Shown here: piece after piece, positions 1 through 9,195 of the stretch
How positions within the stretch are numbered: position 1 is the first letter of the stretch
How the letters are laid out: every line of letters begins with the position of its first letter
Source of the DNA: Caviibacterium pharyngocola
GTDB taxonomy: Bacteria > Pseudomonadota > Gammaproteobacteria > Enterobacterales > Pasteurellaceae
Assembly (NCBI RefSeq): GCF_002795405.1
Contig: NZ_PHGZ01000019.1
Coordinates: 1-48,466, forward strand
Length of the DNA: 48,466 bases
Direction of reading: 5' to 3'
Made by a program: the position numbers and the translations under genes
The notes under the pieces: generated by a model
What the model was told of the DNA's origin: nothing
What the model saw: the letters and a program-made list of their open reading frames with translations, nothing else
Database searches by the model: none

Positions 1-48
1 GCTAATCTAATACAGCCCCAATATTTTTTATTTATATCGGAGAACATA

Positions 49-687
49 ATGTTAAAAATGAAATTAAACCGTTGGTTATCAAAAATCGTCGTAATTGCGA
101 CCGCACTTTTTGCCGTGCAAGCCTTTGCCGACGATAATCCTTATGTGTTGATGCAGCAAGCGTCGGATAAATTATTCGGTGATATTTCCGCCAACCAAAG
201 CAAAATCAAACAAGATCCGAACTATTTAAAAACGATCGTTCGTCAAGATTTAATGCCGTATGTACACGTTAACTATGCGGGTTCGTTGGTATTAGGGCAA
301 TATTTTAAATCCACCACGCCGGAACAACGGGAAAAATTCTTTGCGGCATTTGATAAATTTATCGAACAATCTTATGCGCAAGCTTTAACCCTTTATACCA
401 ACCAAAAAATTCAGATTGAAAATCCGAAAGACGTGGCGGAAAACCAAGTCAGCATTCGAGTGAAAGTGCTACAAGGCGGAAATGCCGCGCCGGTGAATTT
501 GAATTTCTTCTGGCGTAAAAACAGCAAAACCGGCAAATGGCAGGTTTATGATATGGCTGCCGAAGGCGTGAGTATGGTGGATACCAAAAAACAAGAGTGG
601 AGCGGTATTTTACGCAAAGACGGTATTGATGCATTGACGGCGCAAGTTCAAAAAGCTGCAAGCGTACCCGTTAAATTAAGTAAATAA
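49..687 (+). CDS. mlaC: Phospholipid-binding protein MlaC
   Basis: Periplasmic shuttle of the Mla pathway, which moves phospholipids between the outer-membrane MlaA complex and the inner-membrane MlaFEDB transporter. The 212-residue product starts with a basic, hydrophobic signal peptide ending near VQAFA|DD (about residue 27). It then has the Tol-Ttg2/MlaC fold: the DLMPYVHVNYAGSLVLGQYFK segment is typical, as is the LNFFWRKN...KWQVYDMAAEGVSMV region. The ATG follows GGAG with six-base spacing. mlaB begins 14 bases downstream, then ibaG and murA, the same order as in E. coli. The earlier mlaFED genes must lie left of the window. Function is known from the family. Confidence 0.95.
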   Translation: MLKMKLNRWLSKIVVIATALFAVQAFADDNPYVLMQQASDKLFGDISANQSKIKQDPNYLKTIVRQDLMPYVHVNYAGSLVLGQYFKSTTPEQREKFFAAFDKFIEQSYAQALTLYTNQKIQIENPKDVAENQVSIRVKVLQGGNAAPVNLNFFWRKNSKTGKWQVYDMAAEGVSMVDTKKQEWSGILRKDGIDALTAQVQKAASVPVKLSK

Positions 688-701
688 TCGGACGATTTCT
701 A

Positions 702-1040
702 ATGCAAAACCGGAAAAGTTTAGATTGGGCATTAGTGCAAAATGATGATAAGATAACTCTCCGTTTGAGCGGGGAGTTGTCAAGAGATACGTTGTTGCCT
801 TTATGGCGACAGCGTTCTTCTTTTTTGTCGGCTGAAAAAATTGAAAATCGGGACGTTATTTGGGATCTTGCCGAAATAAGTCGCATCGATAGTGCGGGAT
901 TCGCATTATTATGCGATTTTATTCATTATTGCCAAACCTTAAACGTCCGTTCTCAGCGGATGAAAGACGTTCCCGTTCAACTGGAAACCTTAGCGGATCT
1001 TTTCGGTTTGACCGATTGGGTTAAGTCGTTTTATCTTTAA
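702..1040 (+). CDS. mlaB: STAS-domain protein MlaB
   Basis: Small cytoplasmic STAS-domain subunit of the MlaFEDB phospholipid ABC transporter, needed for assembly and activity of the MlaF ATPase. The 112-residue protein is one STAS domain, with the helix-capping motif RIDSAGFALLCDF around residues 64-76. It has no membrane segment. It sits between mlaC and ibaG with short gaps (14 and 13 bases), consistent with one mRNA. The identification rests on the STAS motif and position; the sequence itself is divergent, as is usual for MlaB. Confidence 0.88.
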   Translation: MQNRKSLDWALVQNDDKITLRLSGELSRDTLLPLWRQRSSFLSAEKIENRDVIWDLAEISRIDSAGFALLCDFIHYCQTLNVRSQRMKDVPVQLETLADLFGLTDWVKSFYL

Positions 1041-1053
1041 TGGAAAAGAGTGA

Positions 1054-1311
1054 ATGGAAATTCAAGAAATCGAACGAATTTTAAAAGAAAATCTGAATCT
1101 TGACGAAGTGTATGTGCAAGGCGAAAACGCACATTTCGGAGTGATTGTAGTGAGTGATGAAATTGCTCGACTTTCCAGATTAAAACAACAACAAACTATT
1201 TATGCGCCGTTAATGGACTATTTTTCCACAGGTGAAATTCACGCCTTGACGATCAAAACTTTTAGCGTTGAAAAGTGGAAACGCGAACGTTTATTGAATC
1301 CTTTAAATTAA
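1054..1311 (+). CDS. ibaG: BolA-family protein IbaG
   Basis: BolA/IbaG family protein of 85 residues. Family members bind monothiol glutaredoxins and [2Fe-2S] clusters and are linked to iron-sulfur trafficking and acid stress. The BolA pattern is visible: VYVQGENAHFGVIVVS near residues 20-35 with the conserved His, then the RLKQQQTIYAPL helix and a basic C-terminus. It lies directly before murA (18-base gap) after the mla genes, the usual gammaproteobacterial context. The alternative name yrbA refers to the same gene. Confidence 0.9.
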   Translation: MEIQEIERILKENLNLDEVYVQGENAHFGVIVVSDEIARLSRLKQQQTIYAPLMDYFSTGEIHALTIKTFSVEKWKRERLLNPLN

Positions 1312-2604
<1,293 letters not shown>

Positions 2605-2612
2605 CGGATAAA

Positions 2613-2638
2613 AAAACGGCAACTTCGGTTGCCGTTTT
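2613..2638 (+). terminator. Terminator after murA, probably bidirectional
   Basis: An 11-bp perfect stem (AAAACGGCAAC / GTTGCCGTTTT) closes on a TTCG tetraloop immediately after the murA stop. A-runs on the left and T-runs on the right would let it terminate both murA and the convergent fbp. Confidence 0.9.
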
Positions 2639-2658
2639 GCTATGTAAAAATGGCGGAA

Positions 2659-3660
2659 TTAACCGAATTCCCGCATAAAATCTTGCGCTTTTTTCACCAT
2701 TTCTTTTGAACCGATAAATAACGGAATTCGTTGATGCAATTCGCTCGGTTGAATATCCAAAATGCGTTGATAGCCGTCGCTGGCGATACCGCCCGCTTGT
2801 TCGGCTAAAAATGCCATTGGGTTGCCTTCATAAAGCAAACGTAATTTACCTTTCGGGTAATTTGTTGCGCTCGGATAAATATAAATACCGCCTTTTAGCA
2901 TATTGCGATGAAAATCAGATACTAAAGAACCGATATAGCGCGAAGTATAAGGGCGATTGGTTTGTTTATCTTCTTCTTGGCAATATTTAATATATTTTTT
3001 CACCCCCATTGGGAATTTCAAATATTGTCCTTCGTTAATCGAATAAATTTTGCCGTCGGTCGGAATTTGGATATTTTCGTGCGATAAGCAGAATACGCCC
3101 AAAGACGGATCATAAGTAAAACCGTTTACGCCGTTGCCGGTGGTGTACACCAACATTGTTGAAGAACCATAGACAATATAGCCTGCGGCGACTTGACGAT
3201 TACCCGGTTGCAAGAAATCTTCCAATGTCACCGGTGTACCGATAGGCGAAACGCGACGATAAATGGAGAAAATCGTTCCTACCGCCACATTCACGTCGAT
3301 ATTGGAAGAACCGTCCAAAGGATCAGTTAAAATGACATATTTCGCATTGCGTCCGCGCTCCGTATCAAAAGCGACGAAATGTTCTTCTTCCTCGGAGGCG
3401 AATCCCGCCACTTCTTCACGAGCAATCAAGGCTTGTTTCATCGTATTATGGGCGAATAAATCCAGTTTCATTTGCGCTTCGCCTTGCACGTTTTCCACAC
3501 CTGAATTGCCGATAATATTATTAGTGAGTCCGGCTTTATTTATGTCGCGGTGGATCACTTTGGCGACCAATCGAATAGAGGATAAAATACCCGACAATTC
3601 GCCTTTGGCGTTCGGGTATTCCGCTTGTTTTTCTATTATAAACTGTCCTAATGTCTTCAT
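2659..3660 (-). CDS. fbp: Fructose-1,6-bisphosphatase class 1
   Basis: Gluconeogenic enzyme hydrolysing fructose 1,6-bisphosphate to fructose 6-phosphate. The 333 residues match class I FBPases. Metal-binding and active-site segments are present: [14 protein letters not shown], the signature [26 protein letters not shown], and the C-terminal [22 protein letters not shown]. It converges with murA and is divergent from mpl. A CRP-like site lies in the divergent region about 100 bases upstream, which would fit carbon-source control; that is inference. Confidence 0.98.
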   Translation of the reverse strand: MKTLGQFIIEKQAEYPNAKGELSGILSSIRLVAKVIHRDINKAGLTNNIIGNSGVENVQGEAQMKLDLFAHNTMKQALIAREEVAGFASEEEEHFVAFDTERGRNAKYVILTDPLDGSSNIDVNVAVGTIFSIYRRVSPIGTPVTLEDFLQPGNRQVAAGYIVYGSSTMLVYTTGNGVNGFTYDPSLGVFCLSHENIQIPTDGKIYSINEGQYLKFPMGVKKYIKYCQEEDKQTNRPYTSRYIGSLVSDFHRNMLKGGIYIYPSATNYPKGKLRLLYEGNPMAFLAEQAGGIASDGYQRILDIQPSELHQRIPLFIGSKEMVKKAQDFMREFG

Positions 3661-3755
3661 ATTTTTATCCTATTTGATTAATAAATTTACTCGAAGAACG
3701 AGTTGATTTATTATAACAATCCTATTTTTTATGCATAAAAACAGATTTTCAACTA

Positions 3756-3771
3756 TGTGATCTCTGACACA
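3756..3771. promoter_or_regulatory. CRP-like site between fbp and mpl
   Basis: TGTGA-TCTCTG-ACACA matches the CRP consensus TGTGA-N6-TCACA in all but one or two positions. It lies in the divergent gap between fbp and mpl, so it could act on either gene; control of gluconeogenic fbp is the more natural reading. Not tested. Confidence 0.5.
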
Positions 3772-3805
3772 TTTTTATTGCAATTTTTTAACAAAGAGAT
3801 AAACA

Positions 3806-5173
3806 ATGACAACAAAACATATTCACATATTAGGCATTTGCGGAACCTTTATGGGCGGCGTCGCCATCATCGCGAAACAACTGGGTTATAAAGTGACGGG
3901 ATCGGATACGAACGTTTATCCGCCGATGAGCACTTTTCTACAAGAGAGCGGCATTGAAATTATTCCGCATTATGAAGTCTCCCAGTTGCAACCGGCGCCG
4001 GATTTGGTGGTGATCGGCAATGCGATGAAACGCGGAAATCCTTGCGTGGAATATGTGTTGGAAAATAATTTACCTTATACCTCCGGCCCGCAATGGTTGC
4101 ACGATCATTTATTGCGTGATCGTTGGGTGCTGGCGGTGTCGGGCACGCACGGCAAAACCACGACGACCGGAATGTTAAGCTGGATTTTAGAACAAAACGG
4201 TTTGGAGCCGGGTTTTTTAATCGGTGGTATCGCGGGCAATTTCGGTACATCGGCGCGTTTGGGCAACAGCCGTTATTTCGTGATTGAAGCGGACGAATAC
4301 GACACGGCATTTTTTGATAAACGCTCGAAATTCGTGCATTACAACCCGAAAACTTTAATTATTAATAACATCGGATTCGATCACGCCGATATTTTTGATG
4401 ATTTGAAAGCGATTCAACGCCAATTCCATCATATGATTCGAACCATTCCGGCAAGCGGACGCATTCTTTCCGTGGCGTCCGAGCAAAGTGCAAAAGAGAC
4501 GTTAGAAATGGGTTGTTGGTCGGAAAAACAATTTATCGGTCAAGATCAAGAATGGTTTGCACAGCGTCTCACCAATGATTGCACGCATTTCGAAGTTTAT
4601 CACCAAGGTCAAAAAGCCGGCGAAGTGAAATGGAACATTGTTGGTCAGCACAATATGCATAACGCTTTAATGGCGATTGCCGCTGCACACCACGCCGGCG
4701 TGAGTATTGAAAACGCTTGCGCGGCGCTTGGCGGATTCGTTAATGCGAAGCGTCGTTTAGAAGTGAAAGGAAAGGTTAACGATATTACGGTTTATGACGA
4801 TTTTGCGCATCATCCGGCAGAAATTTTGGCAACTTTGACCGCACTTCGCGATAGTGTGGGCGGTGGTGTGCGCATTTTAGCCGTACTCGAACCGCGCTCC
4901 AACACAATGAAAATGGGCGTACATAAAGATGAAATCGCACCGGCGTTAGCGCGCGCGGATCACGTCTTTTTATTACAACCGGAAAGTATTCCTTGGGATG
5001 TAGTGGAAATCGCGAATCAATGCGTTCAACCGGCGAGTTGGTCGGGAAATTTGGATAAATTGGTGGATATGATTGCGGCGGAAGCAAAACCGACGGATCA
5101 CATTCTTGTAATGTCAAACGGCAGTTTCGGCGGTATTCACCGCAAATTATTGGATAAATTGGCGCAAGGTTAG
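3806..5173 (+). CDS. mpl: UDP-N-acetylmuramate:L-Ala-gamma-D-Glu-meso-Dap ligase Mpl
   Basis: Murein-recycling ligase that joins the salvaged tripeptide to UDP-MurNAc in the cytoplasm. The 455-residue protein has the Mur ligase layout: N-terminal nucleotide-binding domain (HILGICGTFMGGVA, residues about 6-19), the ATP-binding loop SGTHGKTTTTGM (about 112-123), the Mur central motif EADEYDTAFFDKRSKF, and a C-terminal domain with DDFAHHP. ICGTFMGG and DEYDTAFFDKRSKF separate Mpl from MurC. It stands alone, with fbp divergent and a structured noncoding stretch downstream. Confidence 0.97.
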   Translation: MTTKHIHILGICGTFMGGVAIIAKQLGYKVTGSDTNVYPPMSTFLQESGIEIIPHYEVSQLQPAPDLVVIGNAMKRGNPCVEYVLENNLPYTSGPQWLHDHLLRDRWVLAVSGTHGKTTTTGMLSWILEQNGLEPGFLIGGIAGNFGTSARLGNSRYFVIEADEYDTAFFDKRSKFVHYNPKTLIINNIGFDHADIFDDLKAIQRQFHHMIRTIPASGRILSVASEQSAKETLEMGCWSEKQFIGQDQEWFAQRLTNDCTHFEVYHQGQKAGEVKWNIVGQHNMHNALMAIAAAHHAGVSIENACAALGGFVNAKRRLEVKGKVNDITVYDDFAHHPAEILATLTALRDSVGGGVRILAVLEPRSNTMKMGVHKDEIAPALARADHVFLLQPESIPWDVVEIANQCVQPASWSGNLDKLVDMIAAEAKPTDHILVMSNGSFGGIHRKLLDKLAQG

Positions 5174-5202
5174 GTTTTAAGCATAGAAAGCGTTTTCTGT
5201 CT

Positions 5203-5268
5203 CTGAGTCGGGCTAGGCTTGACTCAGGATAAGCGCTTTAAGGCGGAACCGATCCTGAGGTCGGATCG
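5203..5268 (+). other. Chain of overlapping inverted repeats between mpl and csp
   Basis: Three inverted repeats compete for the same bases. CTGAGTC (5203-5209) pairs with GACTCAG (5221-5227). CTCAGGAT (5223-5230) pairs with ATCCTGAG (5252-5259). CGATCC (5250-5255) pairs with GGATCG (5263-5268). Only some can form at once. The stretch lies after the mpl stop and before a candidate csp promoter, so it may be an mpl 3' end, a small RNA, or part of a longer csp leader. Confidence 0.4.
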
Positions 5269-5360
5269 CTATCGGAAAAGCCGAAATAAAACGTGCTATT
5301 TGTAATGGATACTGTTAGTATAGATTCCGCGTTTTCAAGCGCAAACGGATAAATCGATAA

Positions 5361-5389
5361 TTGACTGGCTATATTTAAACTTGTATTTT
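5361..5389 (+). promoter_or_regulatory. Candidate sigma-70 promoter for csp
   Basis: TTGACT, a 17-base spacer and TATTTT lie 58 bases before the cold-shock gene start. This would give a leader of about 50 bases, shorter than that of E. coli cspA. Confidence 0.5.
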
Positions 5390-5446
5390 CATATCATCAC
5401 AATGTTATTGAATTATCTCAGTATTTTTACAAATTAGGATTATTTA

Positions 5447-5656
5447 ATGTCTCAAAATAAAGGAACCGTAAAGTGGTTCAATGAAACAAAAGGTTTTGGT
5501 TTTTTACAAGTTGAAGGCGGAGAAGATGTATTCGTACATTTTTCTGCAATCCAGTCGAACGGATTCCGCACTTTAAAAGAAGGTCAAGCCGTTGCCTTTG
5601 ATATTGTTGATGATAAACGCGGAAAAAAAGCGGAAAACGTCACTGTTTTAGCTTAA
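5447..5656 (+). CDS. Cold-shock-domain protein
   Basis: A 69-residue single cold-shock domain, a small RNA/ssDNA-binding beta barrel. RNP1 (KGFGFLQ, residues about 15-21) and RNP2 (VFVHF, about 29-33) are both intact, and the usual [14 protein letters not shown] start is present. Such proteins melt mRNA structure in the cold or at stationary phase. Which csp paralogue this is cannot be decided from sequence alone, so no symbol is given. It is a single-gene unit with a candidate promoter upstream and a strong terminator 15 bases after the stop. Confidence 0.95.
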   Translation: MSQNKGTVKWFNETKGFGFLQVEGGEDVFVHFSAIQSNGFRTLKEGQAVAFDIVDDKRGKKAENVTVLA

Positions 5657-5671
5657 TTTCATAGCCAAGAG

Positions 5672-5706
5672 AAAAGCCATTACATTTTCGATGTAGTGGC
5701 TTTTTT
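5672..5706 (+). terminator. Rho-independent terminator of csp
   Basis: Stem GCCATTACAT / ATGTAGTGGC (one G-U pair) with loop TTTCG, flanked by AAAA and followed by six T. Confidence 0.9.
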
Positions 5707-5763
5707 GCATTATCGGGTTGAAAAACGTTGACTATCGAGTGCAATAATTCGGTGAGATATTAC

Positions 5764-5798
5764 AAAAAAAGAAAAAGCCGCTGAAAAATCAACGGCTT
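5764..5798 (-). terminator. Terminator of the initiator tRNA gene
   Basis: Read on the minus strand, AAGCCGTTGA pairs with TCAGCGGCTT across a TTTT loop and is followed by TTTC and a T run. It lies just downstream of the tRNA 3' end. Confidence 0.85.
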
Positions 5799-5805
5799 GA
5801 GAAAC

Positions 5806-5882
5806 TGGTTGCGGGGGCCGGATTTGAACCGACGGCCTTCGGGTTATGAGCCCGACGAGCTACCAAGCTGCTCCACCCCGCG
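5806..5882 (-). tRNA. Initiator tRNA-fMet (CAU)
   Basis: A 77-nucleotide tRNA on the minus strand with encoded CCA. The acceptor stem starts CGCGGGG and ends CCCCGCA, giving the C1-A72 mismatch that marks initiator tRNAs. The anticodon arm has the GGG/CCC pairs flanking CTCATAA, also typical of initiators. The T arm carries GGTTCAAATCC. It is a single tRNA gene between csp and mltA with its own terminator. Confidence 0.97.
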
Positions 5883-6081
5883 TCTTAGACTGCGTAATAT
5901 ACGCTTTTAAAAATTTTATGCAAGTAAAAAAATCTTTACATTTATTCGTTTGATATAAAAATAAACGATTAGCCGGTTTTTTCTGCGAATAAAGCTAATT
6001 AAATCTATATATTTTGCGGATTTTTTGATACTTTATGCAATCTTAATTTGCTCGGTTTTTTTTCATTAACTAGGAATCAAT

Positions 6082-7179
6082 ATGTCTTTACCAAAAAAAT
6101 TTACGGCGACAGCCGCTGTGGCGTTATGCGCATTATTACTAGCCGCTTGCGGCTCCAAAGCGCCGACGACCAAAAATCAAACGGCGACCAATCTTGAATT
6201 ATTCGGCGCGAAATATCAAGGCAGAACCTATCAACAAGCCTTATTATCACCTGTCGCCGGCATAGAAAACAAAAGTGCGGTAGTAAATCAAGGCGATTTT
6301 TTAACGCAACTTTCTAACGTGCGCTCTTATTCCGCGCGCTTAACCAATAATTTTTCCGCCACTTACGGCAAATTGACCAACTGGGTACTCGCGGGTGCGA
6401 ATGTCAACGAATTGAGCAATTACGGCATTCAACCGATGATTATGAAAGGACAGGACGGCTATCAAAACGTCTTAATGACCGGTTATTATTCACCGGTTAT
6501 TCACGCTCGTCGCACGCCGCAAGGCAAATACAATCAACCGATTTACGCTTTGCCGGCTCAAAAACGTTTTAGCCGCGCGCAAATTTATGCGGGCGCATTA
6601 AAAGGAAAAGGTTTGGAATTGGCGTACAGCGACTCAATGATCGATAATTTCTTATTGGGAGTGCAAGGCAGCGGCTATGTGGATTTCGGCAACGGCGATT
6701 TGAATTATTTCGCTTATGCGGGACAAAACGGGTTCGAATATACGGCGGTAGGGCGCTTGTTAGTGGAAGACGGTGAAATCCCGAAAGAAAAAATGTCGAT
6801 TCAAGCCATTCGTGACTGGGCGAACGCCAATCCTTCGCGCTTGCAAGGATTATTGGAACGCAATCCGTCTTATGTCTTCTTTAAAAATGATCCGACCGGT
6901 AAAGTGAAAGGTTCCGCCGGCGTACCTTTGGTGCCGATGGCATCGGTGGCTTCCGATCGCAATTTAATTCCGTCCGGCTCGGTATTGTTGGTGGAAGTGC
7001 CGCAAATCGACAACAACGGAAATTGGACGGGCGAACACAAATTACATTTAATGGTAGCACTTGATGTTGGCGGTGCGGTGAAAGGTCATCACTTCGATTT
7101 ATATCGCGGTATCGGCGATCAGGCGGGGCATATCGCCGGCTTATCGAAACACTACGGTCGAGTTTGGTTGTTACAATAA
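6082..7179 (+). CDS. mltA: Membrane-bound lytic murein transglycosylase A
   Basis: Outer-membrane lipoprotein that cleaves the MurNAc-GlcNAc bond of peptidoglycan, forming 1,6-anhydroMurNAc. The 365-residue protein has a lipoprotein signal ending in LLAAC with Cys23 as the lipidation site. The MltA domain follows (MTGYYSPVIHARR..., about residues 130-145). The C-terminal 3D domain, ALDVGGAVKGHHFDLYRG, carries the catalytic Asp region. Its stop overlaps the tcdA start (TAATG), so the two are probably co-translated. Confidence 0.96.
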   Translation: MSLPKKFTATAAVALCALLLAACGSKAPTTKNQTATNLELFGAKYQGRTYQQALLSPVAGIENKSAVVNQGDFLTQLSNVRSYSARLTNNFSATYGKLTNWVLAGANVNELSNYGIQPMIMKGQDGYQNVLMTGYYSPVIHARRTPQGKYNQPIYALPAQKRFSRAQIYAGALKGKGLELAYSDSMIDNFLLGVQGSGYVDFGNGDLNYFAYAGQNGFEYTAVGRLLVEDGEIPKEKMSIQAIRDWANANPSRLQGLLERNPSYVFFKNDPTGKVKGSAGVPLVPMASVASDRNLIPSGSVLLVEVPQIDNNGNWTGEHKLHLMVALDVGGAVKGHHFDLYRGIGDQAGHIAGLSKHYGRVWLLQ

Positions 7180-7952
7180 TGACGGAACGCATTGATAATT
7201 ACGCACAACGTTTTGGCGGCATCGGCCGCCTTTACGGCGCGGCGGCGTTAGAACGTTTGCAGCGCGCGCATATTTGCGTGATCGGCATCGGCGGTGTCGG
7301 TTCGTGGGTTGCAGAAGCTTTGGCGCGCAGTGGAATCGGCAAGATCACGATGATCGATATGGATGATATTTGCGTGACGAATATCAATCGCCAGCTTCAC
7401 GCATTAAGCGGCAATATCGGCAAATTAAAAACGGAAGTAATGGCGGAGCGCATTCTGCTGATTAATCCGGATTGTCAGGTGAACGTGATTGACGATTTTA
7501 TCAGTGCGGACAATTTATCCGATTACATCACGACGGATTACGATTACGTCATTGACGCTATTGATAATGTGAAAACCAAAGCGGCGCTAATTGCCTATTG
7601 TAAGCGCCGAAAAATCAAAATTATTACCGTCGGCGGCGCCGGCGGGCAAACGGATCCGACACAAATTCAAATCGGTGATTTAAGCAAAACCATTCAAGAT
7701 CCGCTATTGGCAAAAGTGCGGTCGCTTTTACGCAAAGAATATCACTTCAGCCAAAACCCGAAGCGGAAATTCGGCATTGACGCCGTGTTTTCCACTCAGC
7801 CGTTAATTTTTCCGCAAGCGGAAGGAAATTGTGAGGTCTCGGCAACGATGAACTGTGCCAACGGTTTCGGCGCGGCAACAATGATTACCGCCACATTCGG
7901 CTTCTTTGCCGTGGCAAAAATGATTGATAAACTCACGGCGTTAAAATCGTAA
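7179..7952 (+). CDS. tcdA: tRNA threonylcarbamoyladenosine dehydratase TcdA
   Basis: E1-like enzyme that cyclises t6A at position 37 of tRNA to ct6A using ATP. The Rossmann/ATP site GIGGVGSWVAEALARSGIG is near the N-terminus, followed by MIDMDDICVTNINRQLHA, the adenylation signature of the ThiF/MoeB/E1 family. I chose the ATG at 7179, which overlaps the mltA stop (TAATG), giving 257 residues. A TTG at 7164 would add five residues inside mltA and is less likely. The gene is also called csdL or ygdL. Confidence 0.94.
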   Translation: MTERIDNYAQRFGGIGRLYGAAALERLQRAHICVIGIGGVGSWVAEALARSGIGKITMIDMDDICVTNINRQLHALSGNIGKLKTEVMAERILLINPDCQVNVIDDFISADNLSDYITTDYDYVIDAIDNVKTKAALIAYCKRRKIKIITVGGAGGQTDPTQIQIGDLSKTIQDPLLAKVRSLLRKEYHFSQNPKRKFGIDAVFSTQPLIFPQAEGNCEVSATMNCANGFGAATMITATFGFFAVAKMIDKLTALKS

Positions 7953-7987
7953 ACTTATTTTTTTTAATAAAAAAAGATAGCAATTTC

Positions 7988-8007
7988 GGTTAAAAAGGTA
8001 TAACCTT
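7988..8007 (+). promoter_or_regulatory. Possible zinc-regulator (Zur-like) operator before znuA
   Basis: A small palindrome, AAGGT-ATA-ACCTT (7995-8007), with a GGTTA/TAACC pair around it, sits about 45 bases before znuA. The TATAAC half resembles a Zur half-site, but the overall match is weak. Zur control is expected for znuA from family knowledge, not shown here. Confidence 0.25.
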
Positions 8008-8047
8008 ATCCGACTATTTGATAATTATTATTAACTAGAGGATTATT

Positions 8048-9058
8048 ATGACTATTTTTAACCGCACTTTTAAACAAGCGGCGTTAGCTGCCGCCGTTAT
8101 CTCGTTTTCCGCTGCAGCAAGCGCGAGCGTGTTAACCTCCATTAAACCTTTAGGTTTTATCGCATCTTCCATCGCCGAAGGCGTGACCGACACCGATGTG
8201 ATCGTGCCTGCCGGTGCCTCACCGCACGCTTACAATCTGAAACCTTCCGACGTACAGAAAATTAAGTCGGCGGATTTAATTGTCTGGATCGGTGAAGATG
8301 TGGATATGTTTTTAGATACATCCGTATTACGCGATATTGATCGTAAAAAAGTCGTCACTGTGGCAGAAATTTCTTCAATCGGAGATGATATGTTGGTAAA
8401 AGGTGAGCATCATCACCACGACCACGACCACGACCACGATGCGCATAAACAGGATAAAACCGCCGATCATCAAGATCATAAACACGCGGATCATCACGAA
8501 CACAATGAAGCCGCGTCAGCGCACGAACATCATCACGATAAATTAAGTACGAACTGGCATATTTGGTATTCGCCTGAAATCAGTCAAATCGTGGCGGGCA
8601 AAATTGCGCAGAAATTAAGCGAGCAATATCCGGATAAAAAAGCGCTTATCGAACAAAACTTAGCGGAATTTAACCGCACTTTAAGCGAACAAAACGAAAA
8701 AATCCAGCAACAGCTAATGCCGTTGCACGAAAAAGGGTTTTATGTTTTCCACGATGCTTATACTTATTTCAATCAAGCTTATCATTTGAACCAAGTGGGC
8801 TATTTCACCATTAACCCGCAAGTTGCGCCGGGCGCGAAAACCCTTGCCACAATCAAAGAGGAAATCGAAGAGCATAAAGTAGCGTGTTTATTCGCCGAAC
8901 CGCAATTTACTCCGAAAGTCATCGAAACCTTACATAAAGGCACCGGTGTAAAAGTCGGACGTCTTGACCCGATGGGCGACGCGGTAAAATTAGGGAAAAA
9001 TTCTTACGCGAACTTTTTGCAATATACCGCGGACAGCTATGCCGAATGTTTAAAATAA
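8048..9058 (+). CDS. znuA: Zinc ABC transporter substrate-binding protein ZnuA
   Basis: Periplasmic zinc-binding protein that delivers Zn(II) to the ZnuBC permease. The 336-residue product has a signal peptide ending near AAASA|SV. The cluster A-I domains follow, including IVPAGASPHAYNLKPSDVQ with the metal-ligand His, and DAYTYFNQAYHLNQVGYF. A long His/Asp-rich loop (about residues 120-167, HHHHDHDHDHD and later clusters) is the flexible zinc-collecting loop typical of ZnuA. znuB and znuC are not in the window. A terminator follows the gene. Confidence 0.96.
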   Translation: MTIFNRTFKQAALAAAVISFSAAASASVLTSIKPLGFIASSIAEGVTDTDVIVPAGASPHAYNLKPSDVQKIKSADLIVWIGEDVDMFLDTSVLRDIDRKKVVTVAEISSIGDDMLVKGEHHHHDHDHDHDAHKQDKTADHQDHKHADHHEHNEAASAHEHHHDKLSTNWHIWYSPEISQIVAGKIAQKLSEQYPDKKALIEQNLAEFNRTLSEQNEKIQQQLMPLHEKGFYVFHDAYTYFNQAYHLNQVGYFTINPQVAPGAKTLATIKEEIEEHKVACLFAEPQFTPKVIETLHKGTGVKVGRLDPMGDAVKLGKNSYANFLQYTADSYAECLK

Positions 9059-9077
9059 GCCGTTGAATGACGAACCG

Positions 9078-9107
9078 AAAGCCGCAAGTAATCGCCTGCG
9101 GCTTTTT
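9078..9107 (+). terminator. Terminator after znuA
   Basis: AAAGCCGCA pairs with TGCGGCTTT across a ten-base loop and is followed by T residues. Confidence 0.85.
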
Positions 9108-9195
9108 TGTTGCGCGGTGCGGCGGTTTAATTTTGTTAAGCATAAGGCGCAGATCTGCTATAATCCGCTAAATTTGATTTAAAACGAGAAACAGA

